64,000 nt of DNA. Source: Nymphaea colorata. Its lineage: Eukaryota > Streptophyta > Magnoliopsida > Nymphaeales > Nymphaeaceae. This document shows, in pieces, positions 53,926-64,000 of the stretch. Under the pieces are notes generated by a model, which ran no database searches, was not told the origin of the DNA, and was given only the letters and a program-made list of their open reading frames with translations. Positions within the stretch are counted from its first letter, which is position 1. Every line of letters starts with the position of its first letter. The stretch covers positions 684,001-748,000 of the forward strand of contig NC_045150.1 in NCBI RefSeq assembly GCF_008831285.2, in the 5' to 3' direction. Both the position numbers and the translations under genes were made by a program.

Positions 53926-56900
53926 CTTGTTTTTAGCCTGCTTATAGAATTCTATATATCTATATTCTGCCTTGTTTTTCGGCAGAATTAAATATCTCTA
54001 CATCTCATATAGGTTTCGCTGCCGTTAATTTCGTATCAGTTGCACACAGTTTTCGTTTTGTGCATAGGAGGGATTCTGTAAGCCACCAAGAAGAAAAGCC
54101 ATAAAAAAAGGAAAGTGCTGTGGGTTGTCTTTCTTGCGGCATTTTGTTCTTAATCTTTGACTGCATAAGAAAGTTTCTCCCTCGTTCATTTTTGGATTCT
54201 ACTTCTTACAATGGCATTTCTTCCAGTTTCTTGACTCAACTTCCAAAAGCTTATCCATACCAATTATCTTACCTAGAAATGAGAAATAGCTCCTTTTATA
54301 AGGAGCCATGTTCTGTTTGGGCATCTAGATGGAACTTCCCTTGCCCTGCGTAGTTAATCTTTCAAGAGGTGAAGAATGATAATGAAGAGTCATCTATGAC
54401 AACAGAGTGGACTCCGGAATATGTTAAGTAGATGAGGAGTGACCAATCTTTCATAGCATATGTTACTTCTACCCTTTTCAAATGAAGTACTTGCTACTAT
54501 TTCTAATGATCTTAGTGCAACGGACTTATGGGACATAGTTGCAGACACATATTCTTAAGTTTCAAAGGCACAAATTCAACAATTAAAATGAGAATTTCAG
54601 AATCTCAAGAAAGGATCAAAACCAGTTATAGAATATTTGGCTCAAATGAAGAGGATGATAGATAAGCTTGTCCTGATTGGGAATGCAATTTCAAACTACG
54701 ATAAGGTTCAACAGATTCTGAGTGGACTCGAACCAGAGTATGATGTCTTTTGTACTGATGTGTAGGAAAAGAACTAAAAGATTAGTGACAAAGGTTCTCA
54801 CAGTGTGCTAGTGCCTGATAGTAGATGTGGATATGGTTGTGTTGGTGGAAGTTACCAAGGAGGGGGAGGTTGTTTTGGTTAGGTTGGTAGAGGAATTTTA
54901 CCAGCCCCTAATATCCCTACAGAGTCTGAGAATCAGAGTAGAATTCCCACGTGTTTTTTATGCAACAAGAAAGGTCATGTTAAGATAGATTGTTGCTACA
55001 AACTGCAAAACATAGAAAGACATACAAACAAGAGAACAAGCAGGGAGGAATGTAGGTAACACAAGGTCAGCCTTCTAAAACTATGCCAAATTATGTGTGG
55101 CAAATATTTATGACAACTTTTCAAGTTTGTATTTCAAACAAAATGTTCAAGGACAATGGTTCATAGACAACGGGGCTGCTACACACGTCATTGAGGATGC
55201 AGGTAATTTGTCTAACTTATTCTTTTAATTTAGAAAAAGGATCTATTGTCACGGGAGATGGATCATACCATTCCATTATTCACACTGAAAATGCACAAAT
55301 TCCTTTGTCAAATTCTTCGATATCCATGTCTAATGTTCTGCTTGCCTCAAATAGAAAGAAAAGCATTGTTTATGTGTCTAAACTTGTTGATGATACATAT
55401 TCTTTTATTGAATTCATTCATTATTCTATGTATGTCAAGGACCTTTGAATGAATAAGACATTCACTAAGAGGTAGAGACAAGGGAATATGTAAGTCTTCA
55501 AGGAAGCTCCAGTATCCTGAGCCATAGTTGCTTCTTCAGTTGGTTAGTTTCTTCTCTAGTCTTTCATCTACTCAGGTACAGGTTCAGAGCCCATATGTCT
55601 TGAAATTGTTTTAATGTAATAAGCCTGATTTATGGCATTATCACATTGGTAATTGTAGTCAGAATTTTATTAAGGAACTTGTTGCAAATTATCTTGTTCC
55701 AATGTCTAGTTTAGAGACTATCTCAGAAATCAATAAGTCTTCAAGTTGTGAACTTTATAAGAGTCACATTCTTCCACTTCATACTTTGAATAAGAGAGTT
55801 TCTAAACTTTTTGAGAGTATTCATTCTGATGTATGGGGACTGCCCTAATTCCTTCATTGCCTGGTAGTTGTTGCTATATAAATTTTGTTGATCCTTTCTC
55901 ACATTATACTTAAATATATTTCATGAAGCATAAATCTAAAGTCTTCAAACTTTTTCAAGACTTTCATGCCCTTATTTGAAAGAAATACTAATCCAATATT
56001 GTGCATTTTTAGTGTGATGATGGAGGAAAATATTTCTTCTAATATTTTACTGAATATCCTCAAAATAATGGGATAACTAGACAAATAACTTGCCCCCATA
56101 CTCTTCACCAAAATGGAATAACTAAGCAAAAACACTGACATATTGTAAAGATAGCTTTGAACATGATGCATGATGTGAATGTCCTAAGCAGACAGAGATA
56201 TTCATATTACAGTCCACATCATAAATAAACTACGCATGATAATTTGAAAAGCAAGTCTCCTTATTATGCTCTTTATGGTCAACACCCTGCTTATAATGAC
56301 CTTCATGTGTTTAGTCGTGTTGTTATGTTCACATACATGCTTCTTTGAGAACTAAGTTTCAGGATGAAGCTTTGAAGTGCAAGTTTGTTGGATTTGCCAA
56401 AAATTACAAGGGATATAGACATTATAATCCTACAACAAGTGAATATGAATTTCACATAATGTGGTATTTGAAAGCATGAGTTTGATAAAAATATGACCCG
56501 TTAATTTAGTCCCACTGAAAAAAAAAAAAATCAACGACTCATGGTTAAATTTAAAACCCTTGTAGGGATAAAGTCAGTCATGCACATCCTTTTGTCTTCT
56601 TGTAAATGCACAATCAGAAATGTTCAATCGAGTGATGATTATAATGTAGATCTACCTGAGCTGAATGATGGCTCTTATGTGGACTAGGCTGCTCTTCAAT
56701 GGTTTTTCTATTGTCCTATCATAGAAGAGAATAAGACACACGCCGTGAAGGAACCCAAGAGTCTATAAGAAGATCAAAATGCATTCGTCATTCCATTGAT
56801 CGTTGTGTCAAGTATAAAATTTTTTCTCTGGAATTTCAATTAGTTATGGCTCAAATTAGTAAACATGAAGAACTCGTTTCCTACAAGACTTGAGAAATTA

Positions 56901-57960
56901 TTCCCAAGGCCTCAAATGAAGAATGTAGCTAGCTTCAATTGGGTTTATTAAGTCCAATACAAACCAGACAGAAGTATTGAAAGGTGTAAGCCAAGTTGAT
57001 AGCTAAAGGTTTCACACAATAGTTTGGACAAGACTACAATGAGACCTTCATTCCAATAGTGAAAATGGGAACAATTCACATCATCACCAACTGGATGTTA
57101 AAAATATGTTTTTACATGGAACAATCTCCATGGTATATGGAGAAAAGACCCTACAAATTGGACATGTAAGCTTCGAAAGTCCCTTTATGGTTTAAGAAAG
57201 CTTTTCGGTCGTGGTTTGATAGTTTTTCCCAACAAATTCAATAATGTGGTTTCCATAGAAGTGCTCTTGACCATTCTCTCTTTATTTGTCAAAGCAAGAA
57301 CATTTCTCCTTGGCTTCTCATATATGTTGATGATATTGTTAGCATTGAAAATTGTGATAGCCATATTTGTGAAGTAAAGAATATTTTGATGAAGAGTTTT
57401 AAAATAAAGATTTAAGAATGTTAAGATATTTTCTTGGTGTGAAGGTTGACAAATAACAAGATACATTGACATTGACACAAGATAAATGCACTTTGGATCT
57501 TTTGAGCATGACAGACATGACAAAGCCTAGACCTGTTAGTCCTGCTAGTGTATTAAATCAGAAGTTGACCTTATACGAAAGAAATCTATCTCATGATCAT
57601 ACAATATATCAACATTATTGGCATGTTATAATATCTTCCCTTTACTCGGCTAGATATTTTTTTATGAATCAAGTGTCACAATTTATACGTGCTTCTAGAA
57701 ACAGTAGTATGGATGCTGCTAAACGAATCTTAAAACTATTGAAAAGGCACAATTGGAGACTGTCTTATCTCTTGCAACAGTGATTCTTTTTGTAAAAAGC
57801 ATGAGCTAATTACTTACACAGATGCAAACTTGGTAGGAAATCTAGATGAGAGGAGATCAGTTTAAAGCTATTGTGTTTTCATTGGAAGAAATCTCATTAC
57901 TTGGAGTAGTCAGAAACAAAGGCCATAGCTCGATCTAGTACGGAAACTGAACAGGAATCT

Positions 57961-58969
57961 GATTATTATTATTGTTATTAATTTTAAAATTAGGGATAGT
58001 CAAGTTACTGTAAACCAAGTGAATAAAGTTGTTTTTTTTGTTTTTCAATAGTGAACAAAAGGCAAATAGAGTGTCTGAACTTGTGAGAGGAACTAACACA
58101 AACTATTGTGCTTGGGCAGGTGTGCTATTAATCTACTTTCTGTGATTTTCTTTACATTGCACGACTAAGATAGTTTTTTTTTTTTTTAATGTTAGGGTGG
58201 TTGTGTTGGAATCTATTTTTTTTTAAGTTGAATTTATATAATACATGGCAAATATGGTTTGATTTTCAATCTCATTTTGTAAATTGATTAATTCATCTTC
58301 ATCCATGCTATTCATAGTTTAAGTTTACTATTATGTTTGGCATTACAAAATCCAATGTTCTAGAAACATTCACTTATCACTTTTTTCTTCCTTTTTTTTC
58401 AACAAATTTTCTCATATAGGCCTTGCATTTGTTATAAGGATAAAGCTTAGTATCTTGAAACTTGTGAAAACATGTGTTTTTTCTATATTGGCTTCTTAAC
58501 TTGAAAAAGGTTTTGTTTACTCTCGGTAAAAATAAAGAAGAAGCTATAGTATCCTCTCATCCAGAGAAATGGACTGCAAAGAATGCAAAGAAGTTAATAA
58601 AGTATGGTCGTTTTTTAGTACTGACTGAATTTACTTGCATTTTTATTGCTCTATCATATGTTCAACTATGATCAAATGTTTATAACTATGCTATCTCCAC
58701 CAATATTTGTGTATCTATATTGTATATGCCGACTAAAAACAAAGTATGTAAAGGTACTTCTTTCTTTCCCTAGATGCACTAATCGATCATAATCTATTTA
58801 GTAGGTTAATGTCAAACAAATAGTTGGCCTACAACTGTAAGTAGATTTGGTTGTAATATAATTTTATGCTATATGTCTTTTAGAATCTTATATGTAGATT
58901 TATGATTTTGCTTTTGTTGTCCTTTAGTTCCTATAGCAAATCATACATGATGCTCCAATAGGATTTTAG
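57961..58969. other. no gene seen
   Basis: AT-rich DNA with poly-T and poly-A runs (about 58170-58190 and elsewhere). Only short frames of no recognisable content. Confidence 0.35.
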
Positions 58970-60330
58970 AGGTTACAAGGTTGCCCATAGGTGAAACAAT
59001 TAAAGTATTAAACAATAAATATGGGCAACCAATAGGGGATCATGCATTGAAAGTATCACAATACACATATACTTTAGCACATGATAGCAACTTGCTGCCT
59101 ATTGACTTGCAATGGAAGCAAGAACTAAAGACAAACAATGATAATTTATGTGCTTGTGTTAAGATATTAAAATATTTAGTTATGCAGTTTTGTTATTTTT
59201 CATACATTTAACTCTTTCCTTATTCAAATCATTTAATTGATTTTGTGTTATAGGACAAATTTGATTGCTCAATATTTTGTGAGAAGTGGATGTTTTCATA
59301 TAATATGGATGCATGGAGAAGGTAGAAATCAAAGTTTAAAAAAAAAATACTTCTATGGTGAAAATGCATCTAATAGTGAAGATGATAATGAATATAAGAA
59401 AACTGATTGTTTTACAATTGTCAATGACTAGTTAGACAAATTGATGTCATATTGAAAATCTGAGATGCAAAGGTGAGAAGAGTCTTACATTTACCTTTTA
59501 ATTGTTCCTATGACAATTTATTTTCTTGCTTATGTTTGTTACTTGTACCTATCATTGACATTGTATACCTATAAATTTACAATGTCAAAGTGAAACAAAT
59601 AGGGCCATTTGTGCAAGATAAGTCATCTAAAATAGTACTAGAACAAAGAGTCTTGCTTGATACCATGTAAAGGAGGTAAAAATACTTGCATATTATAAGT
59701 TATAATTGCATACATTGATTAGTTTTAAATATCTCATGACTAGATACATATTTATTTATTTTTTCTTTGATATAGACAAAAAAACATAGTAACCATGAAG
59801 AACCTAGTAGATCTATGATGTATATTGTAACACGTTGAAATAATCTCGTGACTCATGAAAATAGTTGTAAGTTTGGTCTTTCTAAGGATACTTTCAACAA
59901 TATGTATTTTCCTTTACAACCAAATTTATATATGGTCATTATATATACAGGCTACAATGGAATAAGTGTTGCCTCAAATGCATGAAAGTTCATGTTATTC
60001 TATTGATGAATGTGATGCTTATAGTAAAGTCATGAGACTAGAGGGACGTGGATGTTTCACACTTATGGACCGGTTGTTTTCTCCAAATATGTTTTCAACC
60101 CTTATGCTACACATGCTGAGTATGCAAGAGTAGCAAATGAGGCCTCCAAAAGAGCAGCGACTATAGAAGAAAAACATGGGAACTTACAAGCAAAGTACAA
60201 TGAATTGGAACTAGCATTTACATAATTCAAGAATGAAGATTAATTAAAAAATGCAAAGTGAAACCAGTTAGAGATTACAATTGTAAGATTGATGTCTGAA
60301 GTTGATTTATTAAAAAATGCAATTTTTGAG
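58970..60330 (+). pseudogene. transposase_24-like (En/Spm-associated) protein fragment
   Basis: A frame at 58981-59211 reads LPIGETIKVLNNKYGQPIGD followed by ALKVSQYTYTLAHDSNLLPI and DLQWKQE. This follows the pattern LPxGxxixVxxNxxGQPIGD ... LPxDxxxW of the plant protein family annotated as transposase_24 or Ptta, found in En/Spm (CACTA) elements and in some host genes. Pieces further on fit its C-terminus: DAYSKVMRLEGRG (about 60010-60050), then HAEYARVANEASKRAATIEE and KYNELELAFT (about 60110-60222), a coiled coil. Several frames are needed and stops interrupt them, so it is a remnant, probably with introns. Confidence 0.5.
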
Positions 60331-62128
60331 ACCAATAGTTAGGTGCCACTATACATATGAAGTTATTTGTTTTTTTACATTGCACTTATTTTAACACTGA
60401 CTGTAGATGACATTTTATAGGTCATGGAGGTTGATGACCATAGAAGCAATGGCAATCACATCCTATTTTGTTTTTTTTTGTTGGATCCTGACATTTTTTT
60501 AGCAAGTGTGTCTTTCTCATACATTGTTTAGTTGTGATAAAGAAAAAACAACTTTATTCAACAAATGAATGTATACTCTTTTGATTTCAAATCTATGGTT
60601 GAAATAAAAGCTTCATGAACTTGAAACTAAAATTTTAAAAACTGGTATCCCTTCATTGCAATTTTGCATGTTTCTAGAGAAAAGAGAAGAACAAAAAGGC
60701 TCTGCAAGCACATTAGGTTTCATGGTTTTTGCTTGCTTGCTTGACAATGCAAGAATTGTTGAATCCTTTCTTTTTTTTGAGCTTTATGATTTTTTTGGCC
60801 AAAAGGTGACCATTACAAATGTTTACCATTACCTTTTTGTGGTTTTTCTATTCATGACCATCCTTTCTCATGCTCTTTCCTTCCTTTTTATTGTTACTAT
60901 AATGTCATGACCTGCAATTGTACAAGTAGCCAGTTGGGTCCCATGCCATCATTGTTTTACATTTGTTCATTTTCTATGTGTTGCTTATAGGAAAACAAAT
61001 TTGTTCTTGGTTTGTTCATTTCTTTTTTCTAATATTTTCTTTTGTTCATGGATGTTAAAGAAAAAGATAATCTAAGAATGTTACTATAATGCCACTAGCT
61101 GCAATCATATAAGGTATTTCATTTATTCTTGTATCATGTTTGTTTGAAAGTTGTTTTTTTCTTTTCAATGTGATGCTCATGGAGACGTTAATTGATTATA
61201 TAGTTTCTTATGATACATTGTCATGGTTATGCTGTGGTGATTGAGTTCCCTTTCTTTGCCTCTAGTGAAACATTTGTTTTTCCATTATTTAAATGTTGAG
61301 ATAATTTTCTATATTAAATATTTGAAGTGCTTTTACAGTTTGATGAAGTAAAACAAGCTTCTTTTGGCTGACTAGATATCTTCCTATTGTCAAAGGCTGC
61401 TGAGGTGGCTAGAATATGCCATGAGTCTCCTATATTAAGTGTTATGTGTATCTCCTCAAGCAATTGTTCTTATTTTTAATCATGTTCTTTATTTGATCCA
61501 ATAGTTTTATCTGTTCTTCCAATTTATGTGTGAAAAAATGAAAGGTAAATTACAAATAGCTTGCTCTATATGTAATTGGTTAACATTGCTGAATAAGTCA
61601 ACTTTGATGGTAATTGTTGGATTTCTTTAAACTCTTCGAAAAAAATGTCAGTTATATTGGCTATTCTTGATATTTTGCTACATTGGATTGATATAGACTA
61701 GTTGAAGTTTTTTAGTTTACTTATGTCAAAGAAATTTGAAGGGAAAACTAAACATTGGAAATTGAATTGTTCAATCTTGTGTGAAAGATGCTAATGAAAG
61801 ACGCTAAGGGAAAGCATAAGTCCCATTCTCAAATTAAGTTGGAAGAGCATTGAAAAGGACCCATGATTGTACTTGCTTACCATTGTTGTCAATCCGTTTC
61901 ATGTCCTAACACAAAAAAATCCTCCAAGCTCAAAAAGGTTCCTATATTGCTATTTTCATAAGGATCAGTTTGCCTTTATAAAGCAACAATGCCTAGTACG
62001 GGCCTCCTGCTCACTTTTTGCCTTCTGCAATTGATGATCTAGTTGTCTAGCTCATTATTTGCAAAAATTTCTGAAATATTTTGGTGTAACTTTAGTTTAA
62101 TTAGTTGGTTATAGTTCACAGTCTATGC
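60331..62128. other. no gene seen
   Basis: Very AT-rich with T tracts. An 84-codon hydrophobic frame (60656-60910) has a Phe/Leu-rich composition typical of T-rich DNA and no recognised family. Could be the interior of a DNA transposon. Confidence 0.35.
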
Positions 62129-62492
62129 TTACTAGAGAATCACTTAGTGGAGAATCCTTTCTAGTATCTAAAAGCCCTAGAAATGGAATTTAGTTTGGAT
62201 CTACATGCAGTCAAAGAGAGATCAAAGCAGCTGTTATGGCTACCGGCGAACATACCTTCTTTGGGAAATCTGCTCATCTAGTTGATACTACTAATCAAGT
62301 TGGTCATTTTCAAAAAGTATAGATTAGCACTTGTGTTTCACATTAGATGTGTTTCCACTTTCTTTCCTTCACGATTTATTATTTAAGGTGTTTTTCGGTT
62401 TGTCTGATTTATGAGGCATTTCATCCTCTTAGGTATTGAGCACAGTTGGGAACTTCTGTATATATTCAATTTCTATGTGTATGATAATGGAG
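62129..62492 (+). pseudogene. plasma-membrane H+-ATPase gene fragment, two exons
   Basis: Exon pieces 62129-62316 and 62433-62492 encode part of a P3A-type proton pump, the P-type ATPase that drives plant plasma-membrane transport. Visible are LTRESL (from the LTGESL loop motif of the actuator domain), then after a one-base shift VSKSPRNGI, a stop, [38 protein letters not shown] and QK. The second piece reads VLSTVGNFCIYSISMCMIME, the start of transmembrane helix 3. The intron (donor AAA|GTATAG at 62316/62317, acceptor CTCTTAG|G at 62432/62433) and the next donor (GAG|GTAAAT) are intact, so this came from genomic DNA and not from mRNA. The rest of the roughly 950-residue gene is absent. Frameshift and stop make it non-functional. 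Confidence 0.75.
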
Positions 62493-63695
62493 GTAAATTT
62501 ATGGAGGACGTTTCTCTACCAATTAAAATCATTTATTGTCATAATAAATTGGCAGCTCATGAAATCTTCTAGCTTTTGAATAATGAATAGCCATGGTTTC
62601 TTTCTCTGATAATGACAAAGAGGCTATGATTCAAGCCTTGTGTATCATAATAGAGTTATGTTTTGACTGTTGTAGGCCTATGTAGAGGGCTAGTATTGGA
62701 GTTGGATTGCCGTTTTTTTCTTGTAAGTACCAATTCCTTCGTCTCCCATGCCTCAGCTTGGGAAAACTCTGAACTGCAGAAGCTAAGCAACTATTGCCTT
62801 CTTTTGTAGTGGGACCCACTCTTTGAGCATGTCCCTCTTCCTTTCCACTTGCTCAATTTGGTGGAACTTCAATTTGCTTTCTCTCTAATTTGTACTGTCA
62901 GATTTGTGGAATTTACTCATTGCATGCCCATGTCGTCAGAATCCAAAAATTTTCTTGTACAAAAATGTCTTGGTTGGTATTCGGAATTGATGAATTCATT
63001 TACAACTCAATTCTTGTGCTCTTTCTATGAAGCTGCCTACAGACACATCCCCAACTTCATTCCCATTGTTTTTGGCAAGGTTTGTTCTCTCTCTCTCTCT
63101 CTATCACACACAATATAATAGCTACCATCATCATTTTCTTTTTATTAATAAACTAAATAGTATTACATCTAGTATCCCTTGCTTATTAAATGTTCACTCT
63201 TGCATTGGCAAATTAAAAAAAGAAAAGGAAAATGAAAGAAGCAACAAAGTTTGGTATAAAAAAAGGTTTGGGAAAACTTCCTTGTAGTTAACCAAGGGGT
63301 CAAGCAAATAATAATTTATTTTGGTACTTTGACAGAGAAGTAATGGAGGAGGAGCTCCAGAAGCCATGGACTAGGCAAACAGACAACATCTGTGCCATTG
63401 TTGGGATGTTGTCCACTGCAAGGTTTTGCATACCTCAACAATCTTGTATAGAATTTCATGGAATTTTGCCAAGAATAAAATCCGCTTGATTGGATTTGTT
63501 TATGTTGCTCTCATTCTTGCCCTAGATGACTTGTTGGACTGCAACATGTGACAAGGATGGCCCAACACCATTTGAAGTTGGCAGCCAAGTGCATCAAGGC
63601 ATCAGTTATGCAAATCTTATGTAATTTTTGAATATGTAAAGGATAGATTTTGATAATACAATTTATTTTTTGTGTTAATTCTCCCTCCCCCTCCA

Positions 63696-63698
<3 letters not shown>
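62493..63698. other. no gene seen
   Basis: AT-rich spacer with a TC microsatellite at 63086-63102. I looked for the following H+-ATPase exon (phosphorylation-site motif DKTGT) and did not find it. Confidence 0.4.
63086..63102. repeat. (TC)n microsatellite
   Basis: TC dinucleotides. Confidence 0.8.

Positions 63699-63761
<63 letters not shown>
63699..63761. repeat. (TA)31 microsatellite
   Basis: About 63 bp of uninterrupted TA dinucleotides, the longest in the window. A 139-codon minus-strand frame crosses it and is an artefact (Ile/Tyr run). Confidence 0.92.
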
Positions 63762-63765
<4 letters not shown>

Positions 63766-63775
63766 AAGAGAAACT

Positions 63776-64000
63776 ACAATAGCCGTAGCTTTTTTTGGGG
63801 CTAATGTGCAATGAGAGCCATGGTTGTTGCTCGCAACAGCCATGGCCAAAATCACGTCTAATGCAATGAACACAATTTTAATCATGGCCACAATAGCTAC
63901 TCCCACACTCCTTATAGTTAATTGCCACAATAAAGACTATGGATGAAAGTGCTTGCAGCCACGGTTTTTGGGTCTATTAGTCATGATTAAAGCTGTGGCT
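63776..64000. repeat. AGCC(A/G)(T/C)GGCT-type repeats, CACTA-like subterminal region
   Basis: Variants of AGCCRYGGY occur in both orientations: AGCCGTAGC near 63781, AGCCATGGT near 63817, AGCCATGGCC near 63838, CATGGCCACA near 63883, AGCCACGGT near 63958, GCTGTGGCT at the window edge. Inverted clusters of AGCCRYGGCT are typical of subterminal regions of plant CACTA elements. The terminal CACTA itself is not in the window. Confidence 0.45.

Larger units (their letters stand above)
53488..57960 (+). mobile_element. copia-4: highly degenerate Ty1/copia, plus strand
   Basis: A perfect initiator-tRNA primer site TGGTATCAGAGCATGGG (53488-53504) is followed by a leader. Gag pieces come next (SKPVIEYLAQMKRMIDKL, QQILSGLEPEYDVF, about 54610-54765) and a CCHC knuckle CFLCNKKGHVKIDC (about 54951-54992). 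The protease start WFIDNGAATHV (about 55157-55190) has Asp-Asn-Gly. Integrase pieces include LWHYHIGN near 55630, LFESIHSDVWGLP near 55810 and LHQNGITKQKH near 56105. RT includes LIAKGFTQ, YNETFIPIVKM and YVDD at 57323-57334. RNase H is represented by TYTDANLVGN and GRNLITWSSQKQ, about 57810-57920. Dozens of stops and frameshifts make it the most decayed copia here. The 3' LTR is missing, and the copy fades out at an ATT-rich stretch. Confidence 0.75.

Noticed and set aside
60656-60910. 84-codon hydrophobic frame as a membrane protein
   Set aside because: Phe/Leu-rich frames arise readily in T-rich DNA; there is no family resemblance and no splice context.
63511-63930. 139-codon minus-strand frame
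   Set aside because: A third of it is an Ile-Tyr run from the TA microsatellite.
1-64000. tRNA or rRNA genes
   Set aside because: No cloverleaf with A and B boxes or rRNA core was recognised by eye; the only tRNA-related strings are retrotransposon primer sites. A tRNAscan-SE run would settle it.

Overview
This window looks like nuclear DNA from a flowering plant. It is AT-rich and intron-containing, with degenerate LTR retrotransposons nested in each other, DNA-transposon remnants and microsatellites. The species cannot be told from the sequence. No bacterial, organellar, rRNA or CRISPR features were seen. Two apparently intact host genes are supported, both small: one encodes a 101-residue protein (coding exons 2769-2963 and 3067-3177) and one a 123-residue protein in four coding exons (50709-51714). 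Almost everything else is mobile DNA or host-gene debris.

Layout. 1-4.8 kb: small gene 1, with a GC-rich candidate 5' exon and a long intron. 4.8-6.06 kb: a hAT deletion derivative with an 8-bp target duplication, a broken BED zinc finger and palindromic subterminal repeats. 6.1-13.1 kb: non-coding DNA with a 262-bp-period tandem duplication, an antisense copper amine oxidase exon fragment (8644-8866) and a broken PIF/Harbinger transposase (about 9.87-10.37 kb). 13.1-33.5 kb: a decayed Ty1/copia element (copia-1) whose RNase H domain is split by a 15.67-kb Ty3/gypsy element. That element is of the Tat/Ogre kind: 3269-bp LTRs, tRNA-Arg-like primer site, an extra ORF before gag, a likely intron between protease and reverse transcriptase, and two RNase H domains. 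33.5-35.3 kb: GC-richer DNA and a 5'-truncated LINE. 35.7-38.7 kb: a truncated copia on the minus strand (copia-3).

40.5-46.6 kb: an old minus-strand copia (copia-0) whose gag is split by a structurally complete 4.8-kb copia-2 (257-bp LTRs, TSD CCCTC). 47.9-48.95 kb: a chromovirus-like integrase remnant. 49.86-51.7 kb: small gene 2. 53.49-57.96 kb: a very degenerate copia-4 on the plus strand. 58.97-64 kb: a fragment resembling En/Spm-associated transposase_24 proteins, a two-exon piece of a plasma-membrane H+-ATPase gene, and repeats like CACTA subterminal repeats at the right edge. Together these suggest, without proving, a CACTA-type element carrying a captured gene fragment.

Relative ages read from the sequence: copia-1 is older than the gypsy element inside it. 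The gypsy LTRs differ by roughly 1-2 percent by eye. The copia-2 LTRs differ at 16 of 257 positions, and copia-0 is older than copia-2. The least expected signal is a row of seven small hairpins just upstream of the gypsy 3' LTR (29302-29581), whose stem arms change together between copies.
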